Assembly (NCBI GenBank): GCA_963580455.1
Contig: OY756966.1
Coordinates: 17,363,001 to 17,427,000, forward strand
DNA: 64,000 nucleotides
Direction: 5' to 3'
Source of the DNA: Euonymus europaeus
Taxonomy: Eukaryota; Streptophyta; Magnoliopsida; Celastrales; Celastraceae
Positions 51,546 through 63,300 of this stretch are shown piece after piece. The position numbers and the translations under genes are program-made. The notes beneath the pieces were generated by a model. It saw only the letters and a program-made list of their open reading frames with translations, did not search any database and was not told the origin of the DNA. Numbering within the stretch: the stretch's first letter is position 1; every line of letters begins with the position of its first letter.

Positions 51546-54500
51546 TCGGGATAGACTTTTTTTTGTTCTTCTATGTCAACTTTTACGAGTATAAGCTTCC
51601 TACATTATTTCGATGCCAAAACACCAACTTTCGATGACAAATGGACAAAACCGTTAAAAGCTCCTCCATAGATAAAGTCGAGCAACTTCGGACTATCAAA
51701 GTTGCTCGGGATATACTTTTTATTGTTCTTCTATGTCAAATTTTACGAGCTTCTTACATTATTTCGATGCCGAAACACCAACTTTCTATGACAAATCGAC
51801 AAAACCATTAAAAGCTCCTCCATAGAGAAAGTTGAGCAACTACGGACTATCAAAGTTGCTCGGGATAGACTTTTTTTGTTCTTCTATGTCAAATTTTACG
51901 AGTATAAGCTTCATACATTATTTCGATGCCAAAACACCAACTTTCGATGACAAATGGACAAAACCGTTAAAAGCTCCTCCATAGAGAGAGTTCAGCAACT
52001 ACGGACTATCAAAGTTCCTCGGGATAGACTTTTAATTGTTCTTCTATGTCAAATTTTACGAGCATAAGCTTCCTACATTATTTCGATGCCAAAACACCAA
52101 CATTCGATGACAAATGGACAAAACCGTTAAAAGCTCCTCCATAGAGATAGTTGAGCAACTACAGGATTTCAAAGTTGCTCGGGATAGACTTTTTTTTGTT
52201 CTTCTATGTCAACTTTTACGAGTATAAGCTTCCTACATTATTTCGATGCCAAAACACCAACTTTCGATGACAAATGGACAAAACCGTTAAAAGCTCCTCC
52301 ATAGAGAGAGTTGAGCAACTACGGACTATCAAAGTTGCTCGGGATAGACTTTTAATTGTTCTTCTATGTCAAATTTTACGAGTATAAGCTTCCTACATTA
52401 TTTCGATGCCAAAAAACCAACTTTCTATGACAAAAAAATAAAATCGTTAAAAGCTCCACCATAGAAAGAGTAGAGCAACTTCGGACTATCAAAATTGCTC
52501 GGGATAGACTTTTTATTGTTCTTCTATGTCAAATTTTATGAGTATAAGCTTCCTACATTATTTCGATGACAAAACACCAACTTTCTATGACAAATAGACA
52601 AAACCGTTAAAAGCTCCTCCATAGAGAGAGTTGAGCAACTTCGGACAATCAAAGTTGCTCGGGATAGACTTTTTATTGTTCTTCTATGTCAAATTTTACG
52701 AGTATAAGCTTCCTACATTATTTCGATGCCAAAACACCAACTTTCTATGACAAATAGACAAAACCGTTAAAAGCTCCACCATAGAGAGAGTTGAGCAACT
52801 TCGGACTATCAAAGTTGCTCGGGATAGACTTTTTGTTGTTCTTCTATGTCAAATTTTACGAGTATAAGCTTCCTACATTATTTCGATGCCAAAGCACCAA
52901 CTTTCCATGACAAATGGACAAAACCGTTAAAAGCTCCTCCATAGATAAAGTCGAGCAACTTCGGACTATCAAAGTTGCTCGGGATATACTTTTTATTGTT
53001 CTTCTATGTCAAATTTTACGAGCTTCTTACATTATTTCGATGCCGAAACACCAACTTTCTATGACAAATCGACAAAACCATTAAAAGCTCCTCCATAGAG
53101 AAAGTTGAGCAACTACGGACTATCAAAGTTGCTCTGGATAGACTTTTTTTGTTCTTCTATGTCAAATTTTACGAGTATAAGCTTCCTACATTATTTCGAT
53201 GCCAAAACACCAACTTTCGATGACAAATGGACAAAACCGTTAAAAGCTCCTCCATAGAGAGAGTTGAGCAACTTCGGACTATCAAAGTTGCTCGGGATAG
53301 ACTTTTTGTTGTTCTTCTCTGTCAAGTTTTACGAGTATAAGCTTCCTACATTATTTCGATGCCAAAACACCAACTTTCTATGACAAATAGACAAAACCGT
53401 TAAAAGCTCCTCCATAGAGAGAGTTGAGCAACTTCGGACTATCAAAGTTGCTCGGGATAGACTTTTTGTTGTTCTTCTATGTCAACTTTTACGAGTGTAA
53501 GCTTCATACATTATTTCGATGCCAAAACACCAACTTTCCATGACAAATGGACAAAACCGTTAAACGCTCCTCCATAGATTTAGTTGAGGAACTTCGGACT
53601 ATCAAAGTTGCTCGGGATAGACTTTTTTTTGTTCTTCTATGTCAACTTTTACGAGTATAAGCTTCCTACATTATTTCGATGCCAAAACACCAACTTTCGA
53701 TGACAAATGGACAAAACCGTTAAAAGCTCCTCCATAGAGAGAGTTGAGCAACTACGGACTATCAAAGTTGCTCGGGATAGACTTTTAATTGTTCTTCTAT
53801 GTCAAATTTTACGAGTATAAGCTTCCTACATTATTTCGATGCCAAAAAACCAACTTTCTATGACAAAAAAATAAAATTGTTAAAAGCTCCACCATAGAAA
53901 GAGTAGAGCAACTTCGGACTATCAAAATTGCTCGGGATAGACTTTTTATTGTTCTTCTATGTCAAATTTAACGAGTATAAGCTTCCTACATTATTTCGAT
54001 GACAAAACACCAACTTTCTATGACAAATAGACAAAACCGTTAAAAGCTCCTCCATAGAGAGAGTTGAGCAACTTCGGACAATCAAAGTTGCTCGGGATAG
54101 ACTTTTTATTGTTCTTCTATGTCAACTTTTACGAGTATAAGCTTCATAAATTATTTCGATGCCAAAACACCAACTTTCCATGACAAATGGACAAAACCGT
54201 TAAACGCTCCTCCATAGATTTAGTTGAGGAACTTCGGACTATCAAAGTTTCTCGGGATAGACTTTTTTTTGTTCTTCTATGTCAACTTTTACGAGTATAA
54301 GCTTCCTACATTATTTCGATGCCAAAACACCAACTTTCGATGACAAATGGACAAAACCGTTAAAAGCTCCTCCATAGAGAGAGTTGAGCAACTACGGACT
54401 ATCAAAGTTGCTCGGGATAGACTTTTAATTGTTCTTCTATGTCAAATTTTACGAGTATAAGCTTCCTACATTATTTCGATGCCAAAAAACCAACTTTCTA

Positions 54501-54889
54501 TGACAAAAAAATAAAATCGTTAAAAGCTCCACCATAGAAAGAGTAGAGCAACTTCGGACTATCAAAATTGCTCGGGATAGACTTTTTATTGTTCTTCTAT
54601 GTCAAATTTAACGAGTATAAGCTTCCTACATTATTTCGATGACAAAACACCAACTTTCTATGACAAATAGACAAAACCGTTAAAAGCTCCTCCATAGAGA
54701 GAGTTGAGCAACTTCGGACAATCAAAGTTGCTCGGGATAGACTTTTTATTGTTCTTCTATGTCAACTTTTACGAGTATAAGCTTCATACATTATTTCGAT
54801 GCCAAAACACCAACTTTCCATGACAAATGGACAAAACCGTTAAACGCTCCTCCATAGATTTAGTTGAGGAACTTCGGACTATCAAAGTT
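51546..54889 (+). repeat. Composite block copied at about 60.8-63.6 kb
   Basis: A-rich units at 51159, 52432, 53865 and 54505 are spaced 1273, 1433 and 640 bp, and the same spacing recurs at 60237, 61510, 62943 and 63583, an offset of 9078. From about 51700 the variant order also agrees: deleted unit, GTTCAGCAAC, CACCAACATTCG with ACAGGATTTC, CAAAGCACC with GATAAAGTCG, a second deleted unit, TTCTCTGTCAAG, ACGAGTGTAAG and GAGGAACTT. Left of 51700 the two regions differ, so the shared segment is about 2.8 kb. Confidence 0.8.
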
Positions 54890-57800
54890 GCTCGGGGTAG
54901 ACTTTTTTTTGTTCTTCTCTGTCAAGTTTTACGAGTATAAGCTTCTTACATTATTTCGATGCCAAAACACCAACTTTCGATGACAAATGGACAAAACCGT
55001 TAAAAGCTCCTCCATAGATAAAGTCGAGCAACTTCGGACTATCAAAGTTGCTCGGGATATACTTTTTATTGTTCTTCTATGTCAAATTTTACGAGCTTCT
55101 TACATTATTTCGATGCCGAAACACCAACTTTCTATGACAAATCGACAAAACCATTAAAAGCTCCTCCATAGAGAAAGTTGAGCAACTACGGACTATCAAA
55201 GTTGCTCGGGATAGACTTTTTTTGTTCTTCTATGTCAAATTTTACGAGTATAAGCTTCATACATTATTTCGATGCCAAAACACCAACTTTCGATGACAAA
55301 TGGACAAAACCGTTAAAAGCTCCTCCATAGAGAGAGTTCAGCAACTACGGACTATCAAAGTTCCTCGGGATAGACTTTTAATTGTTCTTCTATGTCAAAT
55401 TTTACGAGCATAAGCTTCCTACATTATTTCGATGCCAAAACACCAACATTCGATGACAAATGGACAAAACCGTTAAAAGCTCCTCCATAGAGAGAGTTGA
55501 GCAACTACAGGATTTCAAAGTTGCTCGGGATAGACTTTTTTTTGTTCTTCTATGTCAACTTTTACGAGTATAAGCTTCCTACATTATTTCGATGCCAAAA
55601 CACCAACTTTCGATGACAAATGGACAAAACCGTTAAAAGCTCCTCCATAGAGAGAGTTGAGCAACTACGGACTATCAAAGTTGCTCGGGATAGACTTTTA
55701 ATTGTTCTTCTATGTCAAATTTTACGAGTATAAGCTTCCTACATTATTTCGATGCCAAAAAACCAACTTTCTATGACAAAAAAATAAAATCGTTAAAAGC
55801 TCCACCATAGAAAGAGTAGAGCAACTTCGGACTATCAAAATTGCTCGGGATAGACTTTTTATTGTTCTTCTATGTCAAATTTTACGAGTATAAGCTTCCT
55901 ACATTATTTCGATGACAAAACACCAACTTTCTATGACAAGTAGACAAAACCGTTAAAAGCTCCTCCATAGAGAGAGTTGAGCAACTTCGGACAATCAAAG
56001 TTGCTCGGGATAGACTTTTTATTGTTTTTCTATGTCAAATTTTACGAGTATAAGCTTCCTACATTATTTCGATGCCAAAACACCAACTTTCTATGACAAA
56101 TAGACAAAACCGTTAAAAGCTCCACCATAGAGAGAGTTGAGCAACTTCGGACTATCAAAGTTGCTCGGGATAGACTTTTTGTTGTTCTTCTATGTCAAAT
56201 TTTACGAGTATAAGCTTCCTACATTATTTCGATGCCAAAGCACCAACTTTCGATGACAAATGGACAAAACCGTTAAAAGCTCCTCCATAGATAAAGTCGA
56301 GCAACTTCGGACTATCAAAGTTGCTCGGGATATACTTTTTATTGTTCTTCTATGTCAAATTTTACGAGCTTCTTACATTATTTCGATGCCGAAACACCAA
56401 CTTTCTATGACAAATCGACAAAACCATTAAAAGCTCCTCCATAGAGAAAGTTGAGCAACTACGGACTATCAAAGTTGCTCGGGATAGACTTTTTTTGTTC
56501 TTCTATGTCAAATTTTACGAGTATAAGCTTCCTACATTATTTCGATGCCAAAACACCAACTTTCGATGACAAATGGACAAAACCGTTAAAAGCTCCTCCA
56601 TAGAGAGAGTTGAGCAACTTCGGACTATCAAAGTTGCTCGGGATAGACTTTTTTTTGTTCTTCTCTGTCAAGTTTTACGAGTATAAGCTTCCTACATTAT
56701 TTCGATGCCAAAACAGCAACTTTCGATGACAAATGGACAAAACCGTTAAAAGCTCCTCCATAGATAAAGTCGAGCAACTTCGGACTATCAAAGTTGCTCG
56801 GGATATACTTTTTATTGTTCTTCTATGTCAAATTTTACGAGCTTCTTACATTATTTCGATGCCGAAACACCAACTTTCTATGACAAATCGACAAAACCAT
56901 TAAAAGCTCCTCCATAGAGAAAGTTGAGCAACTACGGACTATCAAAGTTGCTCGGGATAGACTTTTTTTGTTCTTCTATGTCAAATTTTACGAGTATAAG
57001 CTTCATACATTATTTCGATGCCAAAACACCAACTTTCGATGACAAATGGACAAAACCGTTAAAAGCTCCTCCATAGAGAGAGTTCAGCAACTACGGACTA
57101 TCAAAGTTCCTCGGGATAGACTTTTAATTGTTCTTCTATGTCAAATTTTACGAGCATAAGCTTCCTACATTATTTCGATGCCAAAACACCAACATTCGAT
57201 GACAAATGGACAAAACCGTTAAAAGCTCCTCCATAGAGAGAGTTGAGCAACTACAGGATTTCAAAGTTGCTCGGGATAGACTTTTTTTTGTTCTTCTATG
57301 TCAACTTTTACGAGTATAAGCTTCCTACATTATTTCGATGCCAAAACACCAACTTTCGATGACAAATGGACAAAACCGTTAAAAGCTCCTCCATAGAGAG
57401 AGTTGAGCAACTACGGACTATCAAAGTTGCTCGGGATAGACTTTTAATTGTTCTTCTATGTCAAATTTTACGAGTATAAGCTTCCTACATTATTTCGATG
57501 CCAAAAAACCAACTTTCTATGACAAAAAAATAAAATCGTTAAAAGCTCCACCATAGAAAGAGTAGAGCAACTTCGGACTATCAAAATTGCTCGGGATAGA
57601 CTTTTTATTGTTCTTCTATGTCAAATTTTACGAGTATAAGCTTCCTACATTATTTCGATGACAAAACACCAACTTTCTATGACAAATAGACAAAACCGTT
57701 AAAAGCTCCTCCATAGAGAGAGTTGAGCAACTTCGGACAATCAAAGTTGCTCGGGATAGACTTTTTATTGTTTTTCTATGTCAAATTTTACGAGTATAAG

Positions 57801-58390
57801 CTTCCTACATTATTTCGATGCCAAAACACCAACTTTCTATGACAAATAGACAAAACCGTTAAAAGCTCCACCATAGAGAGAGTTGAGCAACTTCGGACTA
57901 TCAAAGTTGCTCGGGATAGACTTTTTGTTGTTCTTCTATGTCAAATTTTACGAGTATAAGCTTCCTACATTATTTCGATGCCAAAGCACCAACTTTCGAT
58001 GACAAATGGACAAAACCGTTAAAAGCTCCTCCATAGATAAAGTCGAGCAACATCGGACTATCAAAGTTGCTCGGGATATACTTTTTATTGTTCTTCTATG
58101 TCAAATTTTACGAGCTTCTTACATTATTTCGATGCCGAAACACCAACTTTCTATGACAAATCGACAAAACCATTAAAAGCTCCTCCATAGAGAAAGTTGA
58201 GCAACTACGGACTATCAAAGTTGCTCGGGATAGACTTTTTTTGTTCTTCTATGTCAAATTTTACGAGTATAAGCTTCCTACATTATTTCGATGCCAAAAC
58301 ACCAACTTTCGATGACAAATGGACAAAACCGTTAAAAGCTCCTCCATAGAGAGAGTTGAGCAACTTCGGACTATCAAAGTTGCTCGGGAT
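54890..58390 (+). repeat. 11-mer HOR, 1746 bp, two tandem copies
   Basis: Copies are about 54890-56635 and 56636-58390. They share the rare change ATTGTTTTTCTATG (56021 / 57767) as well as GTTCAGCAAC with GTTCCTCGGG, ACGAGCATAAG, CACCAACATTCG, the A-rich unit (55778 / 57524), CAAAGCACCAACTTTCG (56236 / 57982) and GATAAAGTCGAGC. Around the boundary, GATAAAGTCGAGC units at 56291 and 56764 are only 473 bp apart, giving closely spaced deleted units at 56365 and 56838. Confidence 0.87.
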
Positions 58391-60310
58391 AGACTTTTTG
58401 TTGTTCTTCTCTGTCAAGTTTTACGAGTATAAGCTTCCTACATTATTTCGATGCCAAAACACCAACTTTCTATGACAAATAGACAAAACCGTTAAAAGCT
58501 CCTCCATAGAGAGAGTTGAGCAACTTCGGACTATCAAAGTTGCTCGGGATAGACTTTTTGTTGTTCTTCTATGTCAACTTTTACGAGTGTAAGCTTCATA
58601 CATTATTTCGATGCCAAAACACCAACTTTCCATGACAAATGGACAAAACCGTTAAACGCTCCTCCATAGATTTAGTTGAGGAACTTCGGACTATCAAAGT
58701 TGCTCGGGATAGACTTTTTTTTGTTCTTCTATGTCAACTTTTACGAGTATAAGCTTCCTACATTATTTCGATGCCAAAACACCAACTTTCGATGACAAAT
58801 GGACAAAACCGTTAAAAGCTCCTCCATAGAGAGAGTTGAGCAACTACGGACTATCAAAGTTGCTCGGGATAGACTTTTAATTGTTCTTCTATGTCAAATT
58901 TTACGAGTATAAGCTTCCTACATTATTTCGATGCCAAAAAACCAACTTTCTATGACAAAAAAATAAAATCGTTAAAAGCTCCACCATAGAAAGAGTAGAG
59001 CAACTTCGGACTATCAAAATTGCTCGGGATAGACTTTTTATTGTTCTTCTATGTCAAATTTAACGAGTATAAGCTTCCTACATTATTTCGATGACAAAAC
59101 ACCAACTTTCTATGACAAATAGACAAAACCGTTAAAAGCTCCTCCATAGAGAGAGTTGAGCAACTTCGGACAATCAAAGTTGCTCGGGATAGACTTTTTA
59201 TTGTTCTTCTATGTCAACTTTTACGAGTATAAGCTTCATACATTATTTCGATGCCAAAACACCAACTTTCCATGACAAATGGACAAAACCGTTAAACGCT
59301 CCTCCATAGATTTAGTTGAGGAACTTCGGACTATCAAAGTTGCTCGGGATAGACTTTTTTTTGTTCTTCTATGTCAACTTTTACGAGTATAAGCTTCCTA
59401 CATTATTTCGATGCCAAAACACCAACTTTCGATGACAAATGGACAAAACCGTTAAAAGCTCCTCCATAGAGAGAGTTGAGCAACTACGGACTATCAAAGT
59501 TGCTCGGGATAGACTTTTAATTGTTCTTCTATGTCAAATTTTACGAGTATAAGCTTCCTACATTATTTCGATGCCAAAAAACCAACTTTCTATGACAAAA
59601 AAATAAAATCGTTAAAAGCTCCACCATAGAAAGAGTAGAGCAACTTCGGACTATCAAAATTGCTCGGGATAGACTTTTTATTGTTCTTCTATGTCAAATT
59701 TAACGAGTATAAGCTTCCTACATTATTTCGATGACAAAACACCAACTTTCTATGACAAATAGACAAAACCGTTAAAAGCTCCTCCATAGAGAGAGTTGAG
59801 CAACTTCGGACAATCAAAGTTGCTCGGGATAGACTTTTTATTGTTCTTCTATGTCAACTTTTACGAGTATAAGCTTCATACATTATTTCGATGCCAAAAC
59901 ACCAACTTTCCATGACAAATGGACAAAACCGTTAAACGCTCCTCCATAGATTTAGTTGAGGAACTTCGGACTATCAAAGTTGCTCGGGATAGACTTTTTT
60001 TTGTTCTTCTATGTCAACTTTTACGAGTATAAGCTTCCTACATTATTTCGATGCCAAAACACCAACTTTCGATGACAAATGGACAAAACCGTTAAAAGCT
60101 CCTCCATAGAGAGAGTTGAGCAACTACGGACTATCAAAGTTGCTCGGGATAGACTTTTAATTGTTGTTCTATGTCAAATTTTAAGAGTATAAGCTTCCTA
60201 CATTATTTCGATGCCAAAAAACCAACTTTCTATGACAAAAAAATAAAATCGTTAAAAGCTCCACCATAGAAAGAGTAGAGCAACTTCGGACTATCAAAAT
60301 TGCTCGGGAT
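58391..60310 (+). repeat. 4-mer HOR, 640 bp, nearly three copies
   Basis: GTTAAACGCTCC occurs at 58651, 59291 and 59931, exactly 640 bp apart, and A-rich units at 58957, 59597 and 60237 keep the same spacing. Each cycle is GAGGAACTT unit, ACTACGG unit, A-rich unit, CGGACAATC unit. The last cycle has TTGTTGTTCTATG and TTTTAAGAGTATAAG near 60160-60190, changes I saw only here. The first 200 bases are a TTCTCTGTCAAG unit carried over from the preceding block. Confidence 0.85.
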
Positions 60311-63300
60311 AGACTTTTTATTGTTCTTCTATGTCAAATTTTACGAGTATAAGCTTCCTACATTATTTCGATGACAAAACACCAACTTTCTATGACAAAT
60401 AGACAAAACCGTTAAAAGCTCCTCCATAGAGAGAGTTGAGCAACTTCGGACAATCAAAGTTGCTCGGGATAGACTTTTTATTGTTCTTCTATGTCAAATT
60501 TTACGAGTATAAGCTTCCTACATTATTTCGATGCCAAAACACCAACTTTCTATGACAAATAGACAAATCCGTTAAAATCTCCACCATAGAGAGAGTTGAG
60601 CAACTTCGGACTATCAAAGTTGCTCGGGATAGACTTTTTGTTGTTCTTCTATGTCAAATTTTACGAGTATAAGCTTCCTACATTATTTCGATGCCAAAAC
60701 ACCAACTTTCCATGACAAATGGACAAAACCGTTAAAAGCTCCTCCATAGATAGAGTCGAGCAACTTCGGACTATCAAAGTTGCTCGGGATATACTTTTTA
60801 TTGTTCTTCTATGTCAAATTTTACGAGCTTCTTACATTATTTCGATGCCAAAACACCAACTTTCTATGACAAATCGACAAAACCATTAAAAGCTCCTCCA
60901 TAGAGAAAGTTGAGCAACTACGGATTATCAAAGTTGCTCGGGATAGACTTTTTTTGTTCTTCTATGTCAAATTTTACGAGTATAAGCTTCATACATTATT
61001 TCGATGCCAAAACACCAACTTTCGATGACAAATGGACAAAACCGTTAAAAGCTCCTCCATAGAGAGAGTTCAGCAACTACGGACTATCAAAGTTGCTCGG
61101 GATAGACTTTTAATTGTTCTTCTATGTCAAATTTTACGAGCATAAGCTTCCTACATTATTTCGATGCCAAAACACCAACATTCGATGACAAATGGACAAA
61201 ACCGTTAAAAGCTCCTCCATAGAGAGAGTTGAGCAACTACAGGATTTCAAAGTTGCTCGGGATAGACTTTTTTTTGTTCTTCTATGTCAACTTTTACGAG
61301 TATAAGCTTCCTACATTATTTCGATGCCAAAACACCAACTTTCGATGACAAATGGACAAAACCGTTAAAAGCTCCTCCATAGAGAGAGTTGAGCAACTAC
61401 GGACTATCAAAGTTGCTCGGGATAGACTTTTAATTGTTCTTCTATGTCAAATTTTACGAGTATAAGCTTCCTACATTATTTCGATGCCAAAAAACCAACT
61501 TTCTATGACAAAAAAATAAAATCGTTAAAAGCTCCACCATAGAAAGAGTAGAGCAACTTCGGACTATCAAAATTGCTCGGGATAGACTTTTTATTGTTCT
61601 TCTATGTCAAATTTTACGAGTATAAGCTTCCTACATTATTTCGATGACAAAACACCAACTTTCTATGAGAAATAGACAAAACCGTTAAAAGCTCCTCCAT
61701 AGAGAGAGTTGAGCAACTTCGGACAATCAAAGTTGCTCGGGATAGACTTTTTATTGTTCTTCTATGTCAAATTTTACGAGTATAAGCTTCCTACATTATT
61801 TCGATGCCAAAACACCAACTTTCTATGACAAATAGACAAAACCGTTAAAAGCTCCACCATAGAGAGAGTTGAGCAACTTCGGACTATCAAAGTTGCTCGG
61901 GATAGACTTTTTGTTGTTCTTCTATGTCAAATTTTACGAGTATAAGCTTCCTACATTATTTCGATGCCAAAGCACCAACTTTCCATGACAAATGGACAAA
62001 ACCGTTAAAAGCTCCTCCATAGATAAAGTCGAGCAACTTCGGACTATCAAAGTTGCTCGGGATATACTTTTTATTGTTCTTCTATGTCAAATTTTACGAG
62101 CTTCTTACATTATTTCGATGCCGAAACACCAACTTTCTATGACAAATCGACAAAACCATTAAAAGCTCCTCCATAGAGAAAGTTGAGCAACTACGGACTA
62201 TCAAAGTTGCTCGGGATAGACTTTTTTTGTTCTTCTATGTCAAATTTTACGAGTATAAGCTTCCTACATTATTTCGATGCCAAAACACCAACTTTCGATG
62301 ACAAATGGACAAAACCGTTAAAAGCTCCTCCATAGAGAGAGTTGAGCAACTTCGGACTATCAAAGTTGCTCGGGATAGACTTTTTGTTGTTCTTCTCTGT
62401 CAAGTTTTACGAGTATAAGCTTCCTACATTATTTCGATGCCAAAACACCAACTTTCTATGACAAATAGACAAAACCGTTAAAAGCTCCTCCATAGAGAGA
62501 GTTAAGCAACTTCGGACTATCAAAGTTGCTCGGGATAGACTTTTTGTTGTTCTTCTATGTCAACTTTTACGAGTGTAAGCTTCATACATTATTTCGATGC
62601 CAAAACACCAACTTTCCATGACAAATGGACAAAACCGTTAAACGCTCCTCCATAGATTTAGTTGAGGAACTTCGGACTATCAAAGTTGCTCGGGATAGAC
62701 TTTTTTTTGTTCTTCTATGTCAACTTTTACGAGTATAAGCTTCCTACATTATTTCGATGCCAAAACACCAACTTTCGATGACAAATGGACAAAACCGTTA
62801 AAAGCTCCTCCATAGAGAGAGTTGAGCAACTACGGACTATCAAAGTTGCTCGGGATAGACTTTTAATTGTTCTTCTATGTCAAATTTTACGAGTATAAGC
62901 TTCCTACATTATTTCGATGCCAAAAAACCAACTTTCTATGACAAAAAAATAAAATCGTTAAAAGCTCCACCATAGAAAGAGTAGAGCAACTTCGGACTAT
63001 CAAAATTGCTCGGGATAGACTTTTTATTGTTCTTCTATGTCAAATTTAACGAGTATAAGCTTCCTACATTATTTCGATGACAAAACACCAACTTTCTATG
63101 ACAAATAGACAAAACCGTTAAAAGCTCCTCCATAGAGAGAGTTGACCAACTTCGGACAATCAAAGTTGCTCGGGATAGACTTTTTATTGTTCTTCTATGT
63201 CAACTTTTACGAGTATAAGCTTCATACATTATTTCGATGCCAAAACACCAACTTTCCATGACAAATGGACAAAACCGTTAAACGCTCCTCCATAGATTTA

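Larger units (their letters stand above)
3300..62106 (+). repeat. 6-bp-deleted monomer class (lost HindIII site), about 31 copies
   Basis: ACGAGTATAAGCTTC is shortened to ACGAGCTTC, removing the AAGCTT site and giving a 154-bp unit. I located about 31 copies, including 3300, 14643, 20388, 21501, 23729, 25480, 26913, 28824, 31368, 33435, 37095, 42995, 47441, 53019, 58111, 60824 and 62098. Nearly all sit in a fixed haplotype: CCATAGATAGAG or GATAAAG upstream, GGGATATAC, the deletion, TTACATT, then CAAATCGAC with AAAACCATT. That linkage indicates a single origin followed by copying. Only two copies lie in the first 20 kb. These units account for roughly 186 of the ~253 lost bases. Confidence 0.88.
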
